Shown piece by piece: positions 1 to 6,590 of a DNA stretch of 10,984 nucleotides. Numbering within the stretch: the first letter of the stretch is position 1; each line of letters begins with the position of its first letter. The stretch comes from Pseudomonadota bacterium. Its GTDB lineage: Bacteria; Pseudomonadota; Alphaproteobacteria; Rhizobiales; Devosiaceae. The DNA lies in contig JAEYTY010000136.1 in NCBI GenBank assembly GCA_023433775.1, forward strand, positions 1-10,984. Direction: 5' to 3'. The position numbers were made by a program, and so were the translations under genes. The notes beneath the pieces were generated by a model. The model ran no database searches. It saw only the letters and a program-made list of their open reading frames with translations, and had not been told where the DNA came from.

Positions 1-616
1 CCCCTGTCTCGCTGCGGGCGAAAATGGGGCCAATCTTTTGCCCGTCAATGCACTGGCGCGCGACGGCATAGCCAGTAATCGCACCGTCATCGACCAGCGC
101 CAGCGCCTTGTGTGGCTCGGCCACCCAATGGCGCAAAAACCCGTCTCGTTCGGCAGGAAAGCATTCAGCATCAAGGGCATGGACTGTTGAGGCGCTGGCG
201 ACCGGGCCAATGCCTGCGGGGTGTTGCTGCTCGACGACGCCACTCATGCGGATGGTCTCATAGGCTTTCACAAAGCCCATGCTGGCATAGTTGCCTTGCT
301 GCTCGGGCACGCCATCAAGGCCAATGGTTCTGTGGCCAAGATAGGCCAGTCCCGCGTTCCAAACGGCTTTGCCGTGGCCCTGGCTTCGCCAGTCTGGGTG
401 GCAGATGTAAAGGCCTATGAAACCGTAGTTTTCGCCATAAGCCACGGCGGCAATGCCGGCGACCATCTTCTCCCCGACAAATGCGCCGAGAAACCCGTTG
501 GGATCAGCAGCGAAAAACGGCTCGACGTCTGCCAGCCCAGGGTTCCAGCCTTCATGAGCTGCCCAGTCGAGCAGGGTTCGGACGCCCTTGGGGTCGAGCT
601 TGCGGATGGTTCTCAC
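1..616 (-). CDS. GNAT family N-acetyltransferase, two-domain type (3' end cut by window edge)
   Basis: Likely transfers an acetyl group from acetyl-CoA to an amine; the substrate is unknown. Reading the minus strand from a GTG at 616-614 gives 205 open residues running off the left edge. Residues 15-27 contain LLDWAAHEGWNPG, the N-terminal signature of this GNAT branch. HPDWRSQGHGKA at 73-84 is the acetyl-CoA pyrophosphate-binding loop (motif A, Q/RxxGxG/A). NYASMGF at 109-115 fits the end of the GNAT core. From about residue 140 a second segment begins (ALDAECFPAERDGFLRHW), resembling the C-terminal Acetyltransf_18-type domain of YitH-like proteins. The GTG overlaps the racemase stop (GTGA) and no strong ribosome site is visible, so translation is probably coupled. 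As the last visible gene of the importer operon, it may act on the imported compound (inference). Family is confident, role is not. Confidence 0.85.
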   Translation of the reverse strand, partial: MRTIRKLDPKGVRTLLDWAAHEGWNPGLADVEPFFAADPNGFLGAFVGEKMVAGIAAVAYGENYGFIGLYICHPDWRSQGHGKAVWNAGLAYLGHRTIGLDGVPEQQGNYASMGFVKAYETIRMSGVVEQQHPAGIGPVASASTVHALDAECFPAERDGFLRHWVAEPHKALALVDDGAITGYAVARQCIDGQKIGPIFARSETG

Positions 617-1347
617 AGCGGCGCGAATTCGGCCATGGCGCCGGTGTAAGTCTTGGCCACGGGCCTCGCATAGGCGCCGCGCTTGCTGGTGGTAAGCCCC
701 AGTTTTACAAGGCCTTCTGCCTGTTTGACTGCCGCGCCGACGCCGTCGATCACCGGCATTCCGAACTCGTCGCCCAGCGTTTTCGCCAGATCCGCCATGC
801 CGGCGCAGCCGAGGACAATGGCTTCGGCATTGTCTTCGGCGATGGCCCGGACGATCTCGTTGCGTAGCCGGTCGCGGGCCCCGGAATTGGGGTCTTCGAG
901 CGATAACACCGCGATATTGGCAGCGCGAACCCTTGCGCGACCGGCCATTCCGTAGCGGTGAACCAGTTCTTCGATGGGAACGCGGGAGCGTTCCATGGTG
1001 GTGACGACGGTAAATCGCTTGGCGATGAAGCCGGCCATGCTGAGCGCGGCTTCGCAGATGCCGAGAACCGGAATATTGGCCATGGCCCGGGCGGCGTCGA
1101 GGCCGGTATCGTCGAAACAGGCGATCACGGCAGCATCGGCGCCATTGCGCTCGGCAATGCCGACTTCGCGCAAAAGGCCAGGCAAAGCAAAGGCTTCATC
1201 GTAATAGCCTTCGATAGAAACGGGGCCCATTGAGGAGGTTACGGGCATGATTTCCGTGTCCCCACCCGCCGCCAACCGCGCCGCATGGGCGATGGTCGCG
1301 GTCATGCTGGCCGTGGTGTTAGGGTTTATCACTTCTATGCGGATCAT
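613..1347 (-). CDS. Asp/Glu/hydantoin racemase family protein
   Basis: A 244-residue cytosolic enzyme of the Asp/Glu racemase superfamily, closest in look to hydantoin (HyuE) and allantoin racemases. These are cofactor-independent enzymes that use two cysteines as acid and base to invert a carbon centre. The start MIRIEVINPNTT is the usual N-terminus. The two catalytic cysteines are present: Cys77 in VIACFDD and Cys181 in VLGCAGM, spaced as in characterised hydantoin racemases. Length is normal for the family (about 240-250). The ATG overlaps the stop of the upstream permease gene (ATGA), and the stop overlaps the GNAT start, so it is an internal operon member. Context with a polyamine/amino-acid type ABC importer suggests the imported molecule is chiral. 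No hydantoinase or carbamoylase is visible here, so true hydantoin use is not shown; amino-acid or allantoin racemisation are alternatives. Confidence 0.88.
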   Translation of the reverse strand: MIRIEVINPNTTASMTATIAHAARLAAGGDTEIMPVTSSMGPVSIEGYYDEAFALPGLLREVGIAERNGADAAVIACFDDTGLDAARAMANIPVLGICEAALSMAGFIAKRFTVVTTMERSRVPIEELVHRYGMAGRARVRAANIAVLSLEDPNSGARDRLRNEIVRAIAEDNAEAIVLGCAGMADLAKTLGDEFGMPVIDGVGAAVKQAEGLVKLGLTTSKRGAYARPVAKTYTGAMAEFAPL

Positions 1348-2162
1348 GCGCGGGACCGTCGCTTATTGATCACCATAATTGTGCCCAGAGTCACCAGAAT
1401 GACCAGGAATGAGAACACACTGGTAACAGTCCCGAGGGCGTAGAGCACCGGTGTCGTGACATTGGTGGTCATGCCGTAAATTTCGAGCGGCAGCGTGTTG
1501 GAGCTGCCCGAGGTCATCAGCGTGCGCGCGAACTCATCATAGCTGAGCGAGAAGCCGAAGAGCCCCACCCCGATCAGGCTCGGCGCGATCATCGGCAGGA
1601 CGACATGGTAGAATGTCTGCCAATTATTGGCGCCGAGATCGCGCGCGGCTTCTTCGTAGGACGGCGAGAAGCGGTTGAAGACGGCGAACATGATGAGGAC
1701 GCCAAAGGGCAGGGTCCAGGTGAGATGGGCGCCATAGGCGGAACTAAACCAGGCGGGGCGCCAGCCGATCTGCTGGAACAGCACGCCGATGCCGAGCGAT
1801 ACGATGATCGAGGGCACGACGAGGCTGGCGACGGTGAGATAGAAGAGCGGCGAAGCGCCGATAAATTTGCGGCGGAAGGCGAGACCGGCCAGTAGCGAGA
1901 CGACGACTGTCGCCACCATCACCATCAATCCAAGCGCGAAGGAACGCCCGAAGCTGGCGCCGAAATTGCCCACGGCCTGGGTTTCGAAGAGGTTTTGAAA
2001 CCAGCGCAGCGACACGCCATTGAGCGGGAAGGTCAGTCCGCCCTGTGGCCCCTGGAAGCTGAGGATGAACACCGCCGAGAGCGGGCCATAGAGAAACAAG
2101 ACGAAGAGAATGAAAAAGGCGGCGAGGACATAAAAGCCGGGCGGACGTTTCTCGCGTTCCAT
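1344..2162 (-). CDS. ABC transporter permease, PotC-type (spermidine/putrescine-like)
   Basis: Inner-membrane permease subunit of 272 residues, type I ABC importer fold. An N-terminal membrane segment lies at about residues 10-35, followed by a periplasmic loop and further segments near 75-97, 105-130, 146-163, 195-210 and 240-265. The cytoplasmic coupling (EAA) loop is at 170-195, with EEAARDLGANNWQTF followed by VVLPMIAPS; it docks on the ATPase. Length and layout match PotC-like proteins, the second permease of PotABCD systems. The ATG lies one base after the stop of the upstream permease gene, with AAGGAG about 7 bases ahead inside that gene's end. The 3' end overlaps the racemase by 4 bases. 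The substrate cannot be read from the permease; polyamine, amino-acid or opine-like compounds are all transported by this subfamily. Confidence 0.92.
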   Translation of the reverse strand: MEREKRPPGFYVLAAFFILFVLFLYGPLSAVFILSFQGPQGGLTFPLNGVSLRWFQNLFETQAVGNFGASFGRSFALGLMVMVATVVVSLLAGLAFRRKFIGASPLFYLTVASLVVPSIIVSLGIGVLFQQIGWRPAWFSSAYGAHLTWTLPFGVLIMFAVFNRFSPSYEEAARDLGANNWQTFYHVVLPMIAPSLIGVGLFGFSLSYDEFARTLMTSGSSNTLPLEIYGMTTNVTTPVLYALGTVTSVFSFLVILVTLGTIMVINKRRSRA

Positions 2163-2163
2163 C

Positions 2164-3021
2164 TCAAAGCTCCTTGCGAATATCGACGATGCGGAGAATG
2201 CCCGCCACCATCAGGAGCACCAGCACCAGGAGAACGATGGCGTTGGCGGCGGCGGCTGGATATTGCAGCAGGCTCATCTGGTTGCGCATCATCAGCGCCA
2301 CGGAGGCGGATTGGCCGCCGCTCATCACCTGCACGGTCGAAAAATCGGCCATGACCAGGGTCACGACGAAAATGGTGCCAATGGCGATGCCGGGCTTGGC
2401 CAGCGGCAGGATGACATTCCAGATGATCTGCGCGCCCGAGGCGCCGGCGTCGCGCGCCGCTTCCACCAGGGATTTGTCGATGCGCATCATGGTGTTGAAG
2501 ATCGGGGTGACCATGAAGAGGGTGTAGAGATGCACCATGGCGAGGACCACGGCAAAATCGGAATAGAGCAGCCACTCGATCGGCTCTTCCACGATCCCCG
2601 CGCCGACAAGGCCGGAATTAATGAGGCCATTGCGACCGAGCACCGGAATCCACGAAATCATGCGGATGATGTTGGAAGTGAGGAAGGGCACGGTGCAGAT
2701 GATAAAGAGCACCATCTGCGTTGTGGCGCTGCGCACATGGAAGGCGAGGAAATAGGCCACCCAGAAGCCAACAAAGGCGGTTATGGCCCAGACGATGGCG
2801 GCGAATTTCAGCGTATTGAGATAGGTGCGCCAGGTGACCCATGAGCCGAGTGTTTCGGCATAATTGAGGGTCATGAAGTCCGGATACATGCCGGCAAAGT
2901 CATAGTCCCAGAAGCTGACGATCAGCAGCATCAGGATCGGCAGGGCGAGGAAGAAACCGAGAATGACAAGCAGCGGCGTTGCCTGAAGATAGGGTGTGGC
3001 GCGGCTCAGTATGGTGTTCAT
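2164..3021 (-). CDS. ABC transporter permease, PotB-type (spermidine/putrescine-like)
   Basis: First permease subunit of the importer, 285 residues from the ATG at 3021 (MNTILSRATPYLQ). It has a strong first membrane segment at about residues 13-37, a periplasmic stretch to about 70, and further segments near 73-95, 103-120, 155-175, 212-228 and 258-278. The EAA coupling loop is at 185-211 (LVEAARDAGASGAQIIW, then VILPLAKPG). The same frame stays open upstream to 3513, but that stretch is low-complexity and antisense-like and overlaps the binding-protein gene. The ATG at 3021 has GAGG about 8 bases upstream and begins a normal PotB N-terminus, so I chose it. It pairs with the PotC-type permease immediately downstream to form the transmembrane pore served by the PotA-type ATPase. 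Confidence 0.92.
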   Translation of the reverse strand: MNTILSRATPYLQATPLLVILGFFLALPILMLLIVSFWDYDFAGMYPDFMTLNYAETLGSWVTWRTYLNTLKFAAIVWAITAFVGFWVAYFLAFHVRSATTQMVLFIICTVPFLTSNIIRMISWIPVLGRNGLINSGLVGAGIVEEPIEWLLYSDFAVVLAMVHLYTLFMVTPIFNTMMRIDKSLVEAARDAGASGAQIIWNVILPLAKPGIAIGTIFVVTLVMADFSTVQVMSGGQSASVALMMRNQMSLLQYPAAAANAIVLLVLVLLMVAGILRIVDIRKEL

Positions 3022-3055
3022 TGGGTCGACCTCGACATCGCAAGCCCCGGGGGAA

Positions 3056-3079
3056 GGGTGCGGACCGGAGCCCGCACCC
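3056..3079 (-). other. Stem-loop between binding-protein gene and permease gene
   Basis: In the 65-base gap after the binding-protein stop, the arms GGGTGCGG and CCGCACCC (minus-strand sense) are perfectly complementary over 8 bases, with an 8-base loop. No T-run follows on the minus strand, so this is not a standard terminator. Hairpins at this position in ABC operons often protect the upstream mRNA and keep binding protein more abundant than permeases. That role is inferred here from position only. Confidence 0.45.
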
Positions 3080-3086
3080 AAAAGCA

Positions 3087-4375
3087 TCAAGCAGCGATGA
3101 ATTCGTTCCAGCGGCGGACCATGTAGCGGTCCTCGTCCATCACAGAATTCCAGCAGGCGACCTTGCCCATGCGCTCTTCGAACGAGCCGCCATCGCGCAC
3201 GGCGCCGGCCTTTTCCATGACCGTGCCATCGGGGGCGAGAATATCGCCCTGCGCCGGCTTGCCTTCGATCCAGAAGCCCCATTCGTCGGCCGACATGTGC
3301 TGCTTGGCTGTTTCCATATTGGCGGAATAATAGCCCTGGCGGTTGAGATAGCCGCCGACCAGCCCGATGTGTACCAGTTGATATATTCATAGGCGGCGTC
3401 GAGCTGGGCGCCCGAGAGGTGAGCGGCGAGACCCATGCCGCCGCCCCAGGAGCGATAGCCTTCCTTGAGCGGCTGATAGGTGCAGGCGATGCCTTTTGAG
3501 CGCACAGCGGCAACGGCCGGCGACCACATGGACTGGATGACGACTTCGCCCGAGCTCATCAGGTTGACCGACTCGTCGAAGCTCTTCCAGAAGGCGCGGA
3601 ACTGGCCGTCCTGCTTGGCCTTGATGAGGAAATCGATGGTGGCATCGATCTCTTCAGTGGTCATATTGCCCTTGTCGCCATAGGTGATGTTGCCCATGGC
3701 CTCCATGATCATGGCCGCATCCATGATGCCGATCGAGGGCACATTGATGATGGCGGTCTTGCCCTTGAAAGCCGGGTCCATGATATCGGCCCATGACGAG
3801 ATTTCGCGACCGACGAGGTCGGGGCGGATGCCGAGGGTGTCGGCGTTGTAAATGGTGGGCACCATGGTGAACCAGCCGGTTTCACCCGAGGCGAAGGTCT
3901 TGCTGTCGGGACCCTCGACAAAGCCAACCGTGTGCGGCGCAGTGCCCTGGGCAATGACGCTGTCGGGCAGCAGCTTGCCGGTTTTGAACAGCGGGACGAT
4001 CTGGTCGTAATAGGTAAGGCGGCTGGTATCCATCGGCTGGATGACACCGGTGGGGAACACCTTCTTGAGGATCCAGTATTCGATGTCGGCGATGTCATAG
4101 CTGTCGGGCTGGGTGACGGCGCGCTGTGCGGCGGCGTCGGAATCCGTTGCCGTCATTTCGAGCGTGATGCCCAGGTCTTCCTTGCACTTTTCGGCAATGG
4201 CGTTGAGGTTCGACACACCGGTGCCGAACTGCCGGAGGGTGATCGGGTTCTGCGCCCAGATGGTGGGGAAACCGGTGATGGCGCCGGAGCCCAGAGCAGC
4301 GCCGGCAACGGCGGCAGTGCCCGTCTTGAGGAAATTGCGGCGCGAAAGGCCGGTCTTCTTGGTGGTGTCTGTCAT
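3087..4375 (-). pseudogene. PotD-type ABC substrate-binding protein, Tat signal, single-base frameshift near 3359-3360
   Basis: Periplasmic solute-binding protein of the importer. The ATG at 4375 gives a twin-arginine leader (SRRNFLK at residues 11-17, hydrophobic stretch to about 38, cleavage probably near 41-42), implying folded export by Tat. The mature part is a PotD/PotF-like type II binding protein. The frame is normal through residue 339 (YEYINWYTSGW), then shifts. The continuing frame gives 72 arginine/serine-rich residues of poor quality, ending at 3140. Another frame at once supplies a natural ending (VGGYLNRQGYYSAN, then METAKQ onward to WNEFIAA) with its stop at 3087. Adding one base to the CC at 3359-3360 restores a 429-residue protein of normal family length. 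It is either a sequencing error or a real mutation; if real, the importer would probably lose function. It follows the ATPase gene by 27 bases. Confidence 0.85.
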
Positions 4376-4402
4376 AGCCTTGATGTCCCTGTTTCTGGCT
4401 GG

Positions 4403-5497
4403 TTAGGAATTGAGCGTGCCGAGAATGACGGCGTCTTCGGCATCCCAATGGAGTGGCGCCGCGTCCCCGACGGCGACCGGGGTCGCGTAGAAGGCTTTGT
4501 CGGTGACGATGGCGGTGAATTCGGACGTGCCGGCGCCTTCGATGGTGAGCTTCACCGTGGCGCCGCGATATTCGATGTTGGAAATAATGCCGGTGAAGCC
4601 GAGGCCCGTGGCGGTGCCTGCGCCCGTCCCAAGCCGGACATGGTCGGTGCGGATCGCCGCATCGACATCTGCGCCGGGTTCCATGGCCGGACCGGAAGCG
4701 GTGAATGTGCCGCCACCCGGCACCGCGAAGGTCACCGTGCCGTTCTCGGAACTGACAACCTTGCCGGAAATCACGTTGTGATCGCCCATGAAGCGCGCGA
4801 CGAAGGCCGTGGCGGGGCGCTCGAAGACTTCGCGCGGGCTGGCTGCCTGTTCGATCCGGCCATTGCTCATCACGACGATGATGTCCGCCAGCGCCATGGC
4901 CTCTTCCTGGCTATGGGTGACATGGACAAAGGTGATGCCGAGCGTTTTCTGAAGCTTTTTAAGCTCGGCGCGCATCCTGATTTTGAGGAAGGGGTCGAGG
5001 GCCGAAAGCGGCTCGTCGAGCAAGAGGGCTTCAGGGTCGGTGATCAGGGCGCGGGCCAGAGCCACACGCTGCTGCTGTCCGCCGGAGAGCTGCGCGGGGC
5101 GACGCGCGGCATAGGCATCCATCTGCATCAGCTTGAGCATGTCGAGCGCTCGTGCCCGCCGCTCGTCCTTGCCGACGCCAGCCATTTTCAGGCTGAAGGC
5201 AACATTGTCCACGAGATCAAGATGAGGGAAGAGCGCATAGGACTGGAACATCATGGCCGTGCCGCGCCTGGCCGGCGGCAGGTCGTTGACCACTGTTTTG
5301 CCCAGGCGGATGTCGCCAACCGAAACACTCTCGTGACCGGCGATCATGCGGAGCGTTGAGGTTTTGCCACAGCCCGATGGTCCGAGGAGGCAGCAATAGC
5401 TCCCGGCGGGAATTTTGAGGCTGATGGCGTCTACAGCAGTGGTCTTGCCGTAAATCTTGGAAACCGATGCAATGTCGATCTCGGCAGCTTTTGACAT
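4403..5497 (-). CDS. ABC transporter ATP-binding protein, PotA-type
   Basis: Cytoplasmic ATPase that powers the importer, 364 residues. Visible motifs in order: Walker A GPSGCGKT (39-46), Q-loop Gln85 (MMFQSYALFPH), ABC signature LSGGQQQR (137-144), Walker B ALLLDEP with Asp161 and Glu162, D-loop SALD (165-168), and switch His195 (VTHSQEEA). After about residue 240 comes the C-terminal regulatory TOBE/MOP-like beta region typical of PotA, UgpC and MalK relatives. The FMGDHNVISGKV linker is characteristic of the PotA group. All catalytic residues are intact. It is the first gene of the minus-strand operon, divergent from gntR. The ATG at 5497 is preceded by GGGGGAT, part of a small hairpin. 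It should serve both PotB/PotC-type permeases downstream. Confidence 0.94.
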   Translation of the reverse strand: MSKAAEIDIASVSKIYGKTTAVDAISLKIPAGSYCCLLGPSGCGKTSTLRMIAGHESVSVGDIRLGKTVVNDLPPARRGTAMMFQSYALFPHLDLVDNVAFSLKMAGVGKDERRARALDMLKLMQMDAYAARRPAQLSGGQQQRVALARALITDPEALLLDEPLSALDPFLKIRMRAELKKLQKTLGITFVHVTHSQEEAMALADIIVVMSNGRIEQAASPREVFERPATAFVARFMGDHNVISGKVVSSENGTVTFAVPGGGTFTASGPAMEPGADVDAAIRTDHVRLGTGAGTATGLGFTGIISNIEYRGATVKLTIEGAGTSEFTAIVTDKAFYATPVAVGDAAPLHWDAEDAVILGTLNS

Positions 5498-5505
5498 TCA
5501 GCATC

Positions 5506-5520
5506 CCCCGTTTGTCGGGG
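5506..5520 (-). promoter_or_regulatory. Small hairpin containing the potA-type ribosome binding site
   Basis: In minus-strand sense, CCCCG-ACAAA-CGGGG can form a 5-bp stem with a 5-base loop about 8 bases before the ATPase ATG. The 3' arm is the purine-rich Shine-Dalgarno stretch. If it folds, it would partly hide the ribosome site and could set the translation level. Structure is seen; function is a guess. Confidence 0.3.
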
Positions 5521-5606
5521 AAGACAATGCACTCGCCGTGCCAGACTCGATCTGTGGGCTTAAGCGTTTGATTTGAAAGAGTTTCGGAGATTTCGCAGCA
5601 GGTGGG

Positions 5607-5681
5607 CAATTGTTGTGCACGTATTAATGCTGCATTAAAATTAGGCAAGTGTCTGCATAATGCACAAAAATTGTATGCAAT
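5607..5681. promoter_or_regulatory. Palindrome cluster in the divergent ATPase-gntR promoter region; candidate GntR operators
   Basis: The 260-base gap between the two divergent start codons contains an AT-rich stretch dense in symmetric sequence. Four elements are visible. (1) A perfect 7-1-7 palindrome lies at 5624-5638, TTAATGC-T-GCATTAA. (2) A perfect 5-1-5 palindrome lies at 5654-5664, TGCAT-A-ATGCA. (3) A near-perfect 12-mer lies at 5670-5681, ATTGTATGCAAT (5 of 6 pairs), similar to sites bound by FCD-type GntR proteins such as VanR. (4) A long inverted repeat pairs 5607-5619 with 5661-5673 at 12 of 13 positions. TGCA occurs five times, starting at 5616, 5631, 5654, 5661 and 5676. No strong sigma-70 promoter stands out; on the minus strand TTGCCT and TAATAC, 16 bases apart and overlapping palindrome 1, is a weak candidate. 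Autoregulation and operon control by the neighbouring GntR is an inference. Confidence 0.5.
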
Positions 5682-5757
5682 AATGAATGGATCTGTGTGC
5701 GACTTATTGCTTTCGTCAAAGCGCGATTCTTCATATGTATGGTGCATCGGGTGACCC

Positions 5758-6465
5758 ATGACGCTTGACGACCAGACATTTTCCGCGCCGCTCGCTGAAG
5801 ACCGGACCATGATGATCCGCGATCATCTGCGCGATGCCATTGTGGATCGGCGTCTGGCGCCCGGCACAAAGCTCAATGAGGTCGAAGTCGGCACGCTATT
5901 CGATGTGAGCCGCACAGTGGTGCGCGCGGCGCTCCAGGCGCTGTCATTCGAGGGGCTGGTTCGAACCGAGCGCAATCGCGGCGCCTTTGTTGCCAATCCG
6001 ACGCCGGAAGAAGCGCGGCAGGTGTTTGAATCCCGTCGCCTGATCGAGCCGGGCATAGCGCGTGCTGCAGCACAAAATATCACGGCCTCCCAGATCGCCG
6101 CGTTCCGCGAGAGGCTGGAGGACGAAAGCCGGCTGATGAGCGAGCGCGGCCCATCTGCCCGCCGCGCGGAAATCCATGCCTCGGGCGATTTTCATCTGCT
6201 GTTGGCCAGCGTCGCCGGCAACGCCATTCTCGTGCGCTTCATGGAAGAACTGGTGGCGCGTTCGTCGCTGGTGATCGCGCTTTATGGCCGTTCGGGCGCC
6301 TCAAGCTGCGGCCATGGCGACCATGCCGCGATCCTCTCGGCTGTCGAAGCGCGGGATGGTGAAAAGGCCAGCGCGCTGCTGCTGCGCCATATCGACCATA
6401 TCGAAGCGGACCTTGACCTGCGCCCGGCAAATGGCCTGGGCCTGCGCGAAGCGCTGGCGCGCTAG
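5758..6465 (+). CDS. GntR family transcriptional regulator, FadR subfamily (FCD domain)
   Basis: DNA-binding regulator of 235 residues. The winged helix-turn-helix spans about residues 17-80: IRDHLRDAIVDRRLAPGTKLNE, then VGTLFDVSRTVVRAALQAL as the recognition unit, and GLVRTERNRGAFVA as the wing. The C-terminal half is an all-helical FCD ligand-binding domain, with RRLIEPGIAR (93-102), DFH (144-146), HAAIL with His189, and His211 in LLRHIDHIE; the His/Asp set usually holds a metal that contacts a carboxylate ligand. Length is normal. The ATG at 5758 is the only in-frame start fitting the conserved N-terminus; the ribosome site (GGGTGA) is modest. It is divergent from the PotA-type operon, so it most likely controls that operon and itself through the palindromes between them, with an imported or derived organic acid as effector (inference). 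Confidence 0.92.
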   Translation: MTLDDQTFSAPLAEDRTMMIRDHLRDAIVDRRLAPGTKLNEVEVGTLFDVSRTVVRAALQALSFEGLVRTERNRGAFVANPTPEEARQVFESRRLIEPGIARAAAQNITASQIAAFRERLEDESRLMSERGPSARRAEIHASGDFHLLLASVAGNAILVRFMEELVARSSLVIALYGRSGASSCGHGDHAAILSAVEARDGEKASALLLRHIDHIEADLDLRPANGLGLREALAR

Positions 6466-6483
6466 GTTGTAGCTCTACCCCCT

Positions 6484-6530
6484 AAAAAACTGAGGACCAG
6501 CATCGGGCAAGGCCGCAATGCTGATCCTCA
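6484..6530 (-). terminator. Rho-independent terminator of the TRAP/FAH operon
   Basis: Read on the minus strand, 13-base arms at 6530-6518 and 6503-6491 pair fully if one U-G wobble is allowed (TGAGGATCAGCAT with ATGCTGGTCCTCA), with a 14-base loop. They are followed by GTTTTTT (the A-run at 6484-6489 on the plus strand). The wobble forms only in the minus-strand transcript; the plus strand has a C-A mismatch there, which supports the orientation. It lies about 60 bases past the FAH stop and ends the operon. Confidence 0.85.
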
Positions 6531-6553
6531 TACGGCCAATGGGGCATGGCCGG

Positions 6554-6584
6554 TCTCTCTCGGGGAGGTGAGAGAGATTTTTTT
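6554..6584 (+). terminator. Rho-independent terminator of gntR
   Basis: TCTCTCTC (6554-6561) and GAGAGAGA (6570-6577) form a perfect 8-bp stem with an 8-base loop, extendable by G-U pairs, and are followed directly by seven T residues (6578-6584). It lies about 90 bases past the gntR stop, on the plus strand, and stops gntR transcription just before it would run into the 3' end of the FAH gene. Confidence 0.82.
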
Positions 6585-6590
6585 AGGCGC

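Noticed and set aside
112..867. Several overlapping plus-strand frames at the left edge
   Set aside because: They are shadows of the GNAT and racemase genes on the minus strand and have no coherent domain.
3022..3513. Upstream extension of the PotB-type permease frame to 449 residues
   Set aside because: The extra 164 residues overlap the binding-protein gene and are arginine/proline/histidine-rich with no membrane or signal character. The ATG at 3021 has a ribosome site and a normal family N-terminus.
3932..5359. Plus-strand open frame of 475 codons
   Set aside because: It is antisense to the ATPase and binding-protein genes, with biased composition and no recognisable domain or ribosome site.
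5217..5810. Minus-strand frame of 197 codons crossing the gntR-ATPase gap
   Set aside because: It runs out of frame into the ATPase gene and into gntR on the other strand, has no ribosome site, and its gap portion is the AT-rich operator region.
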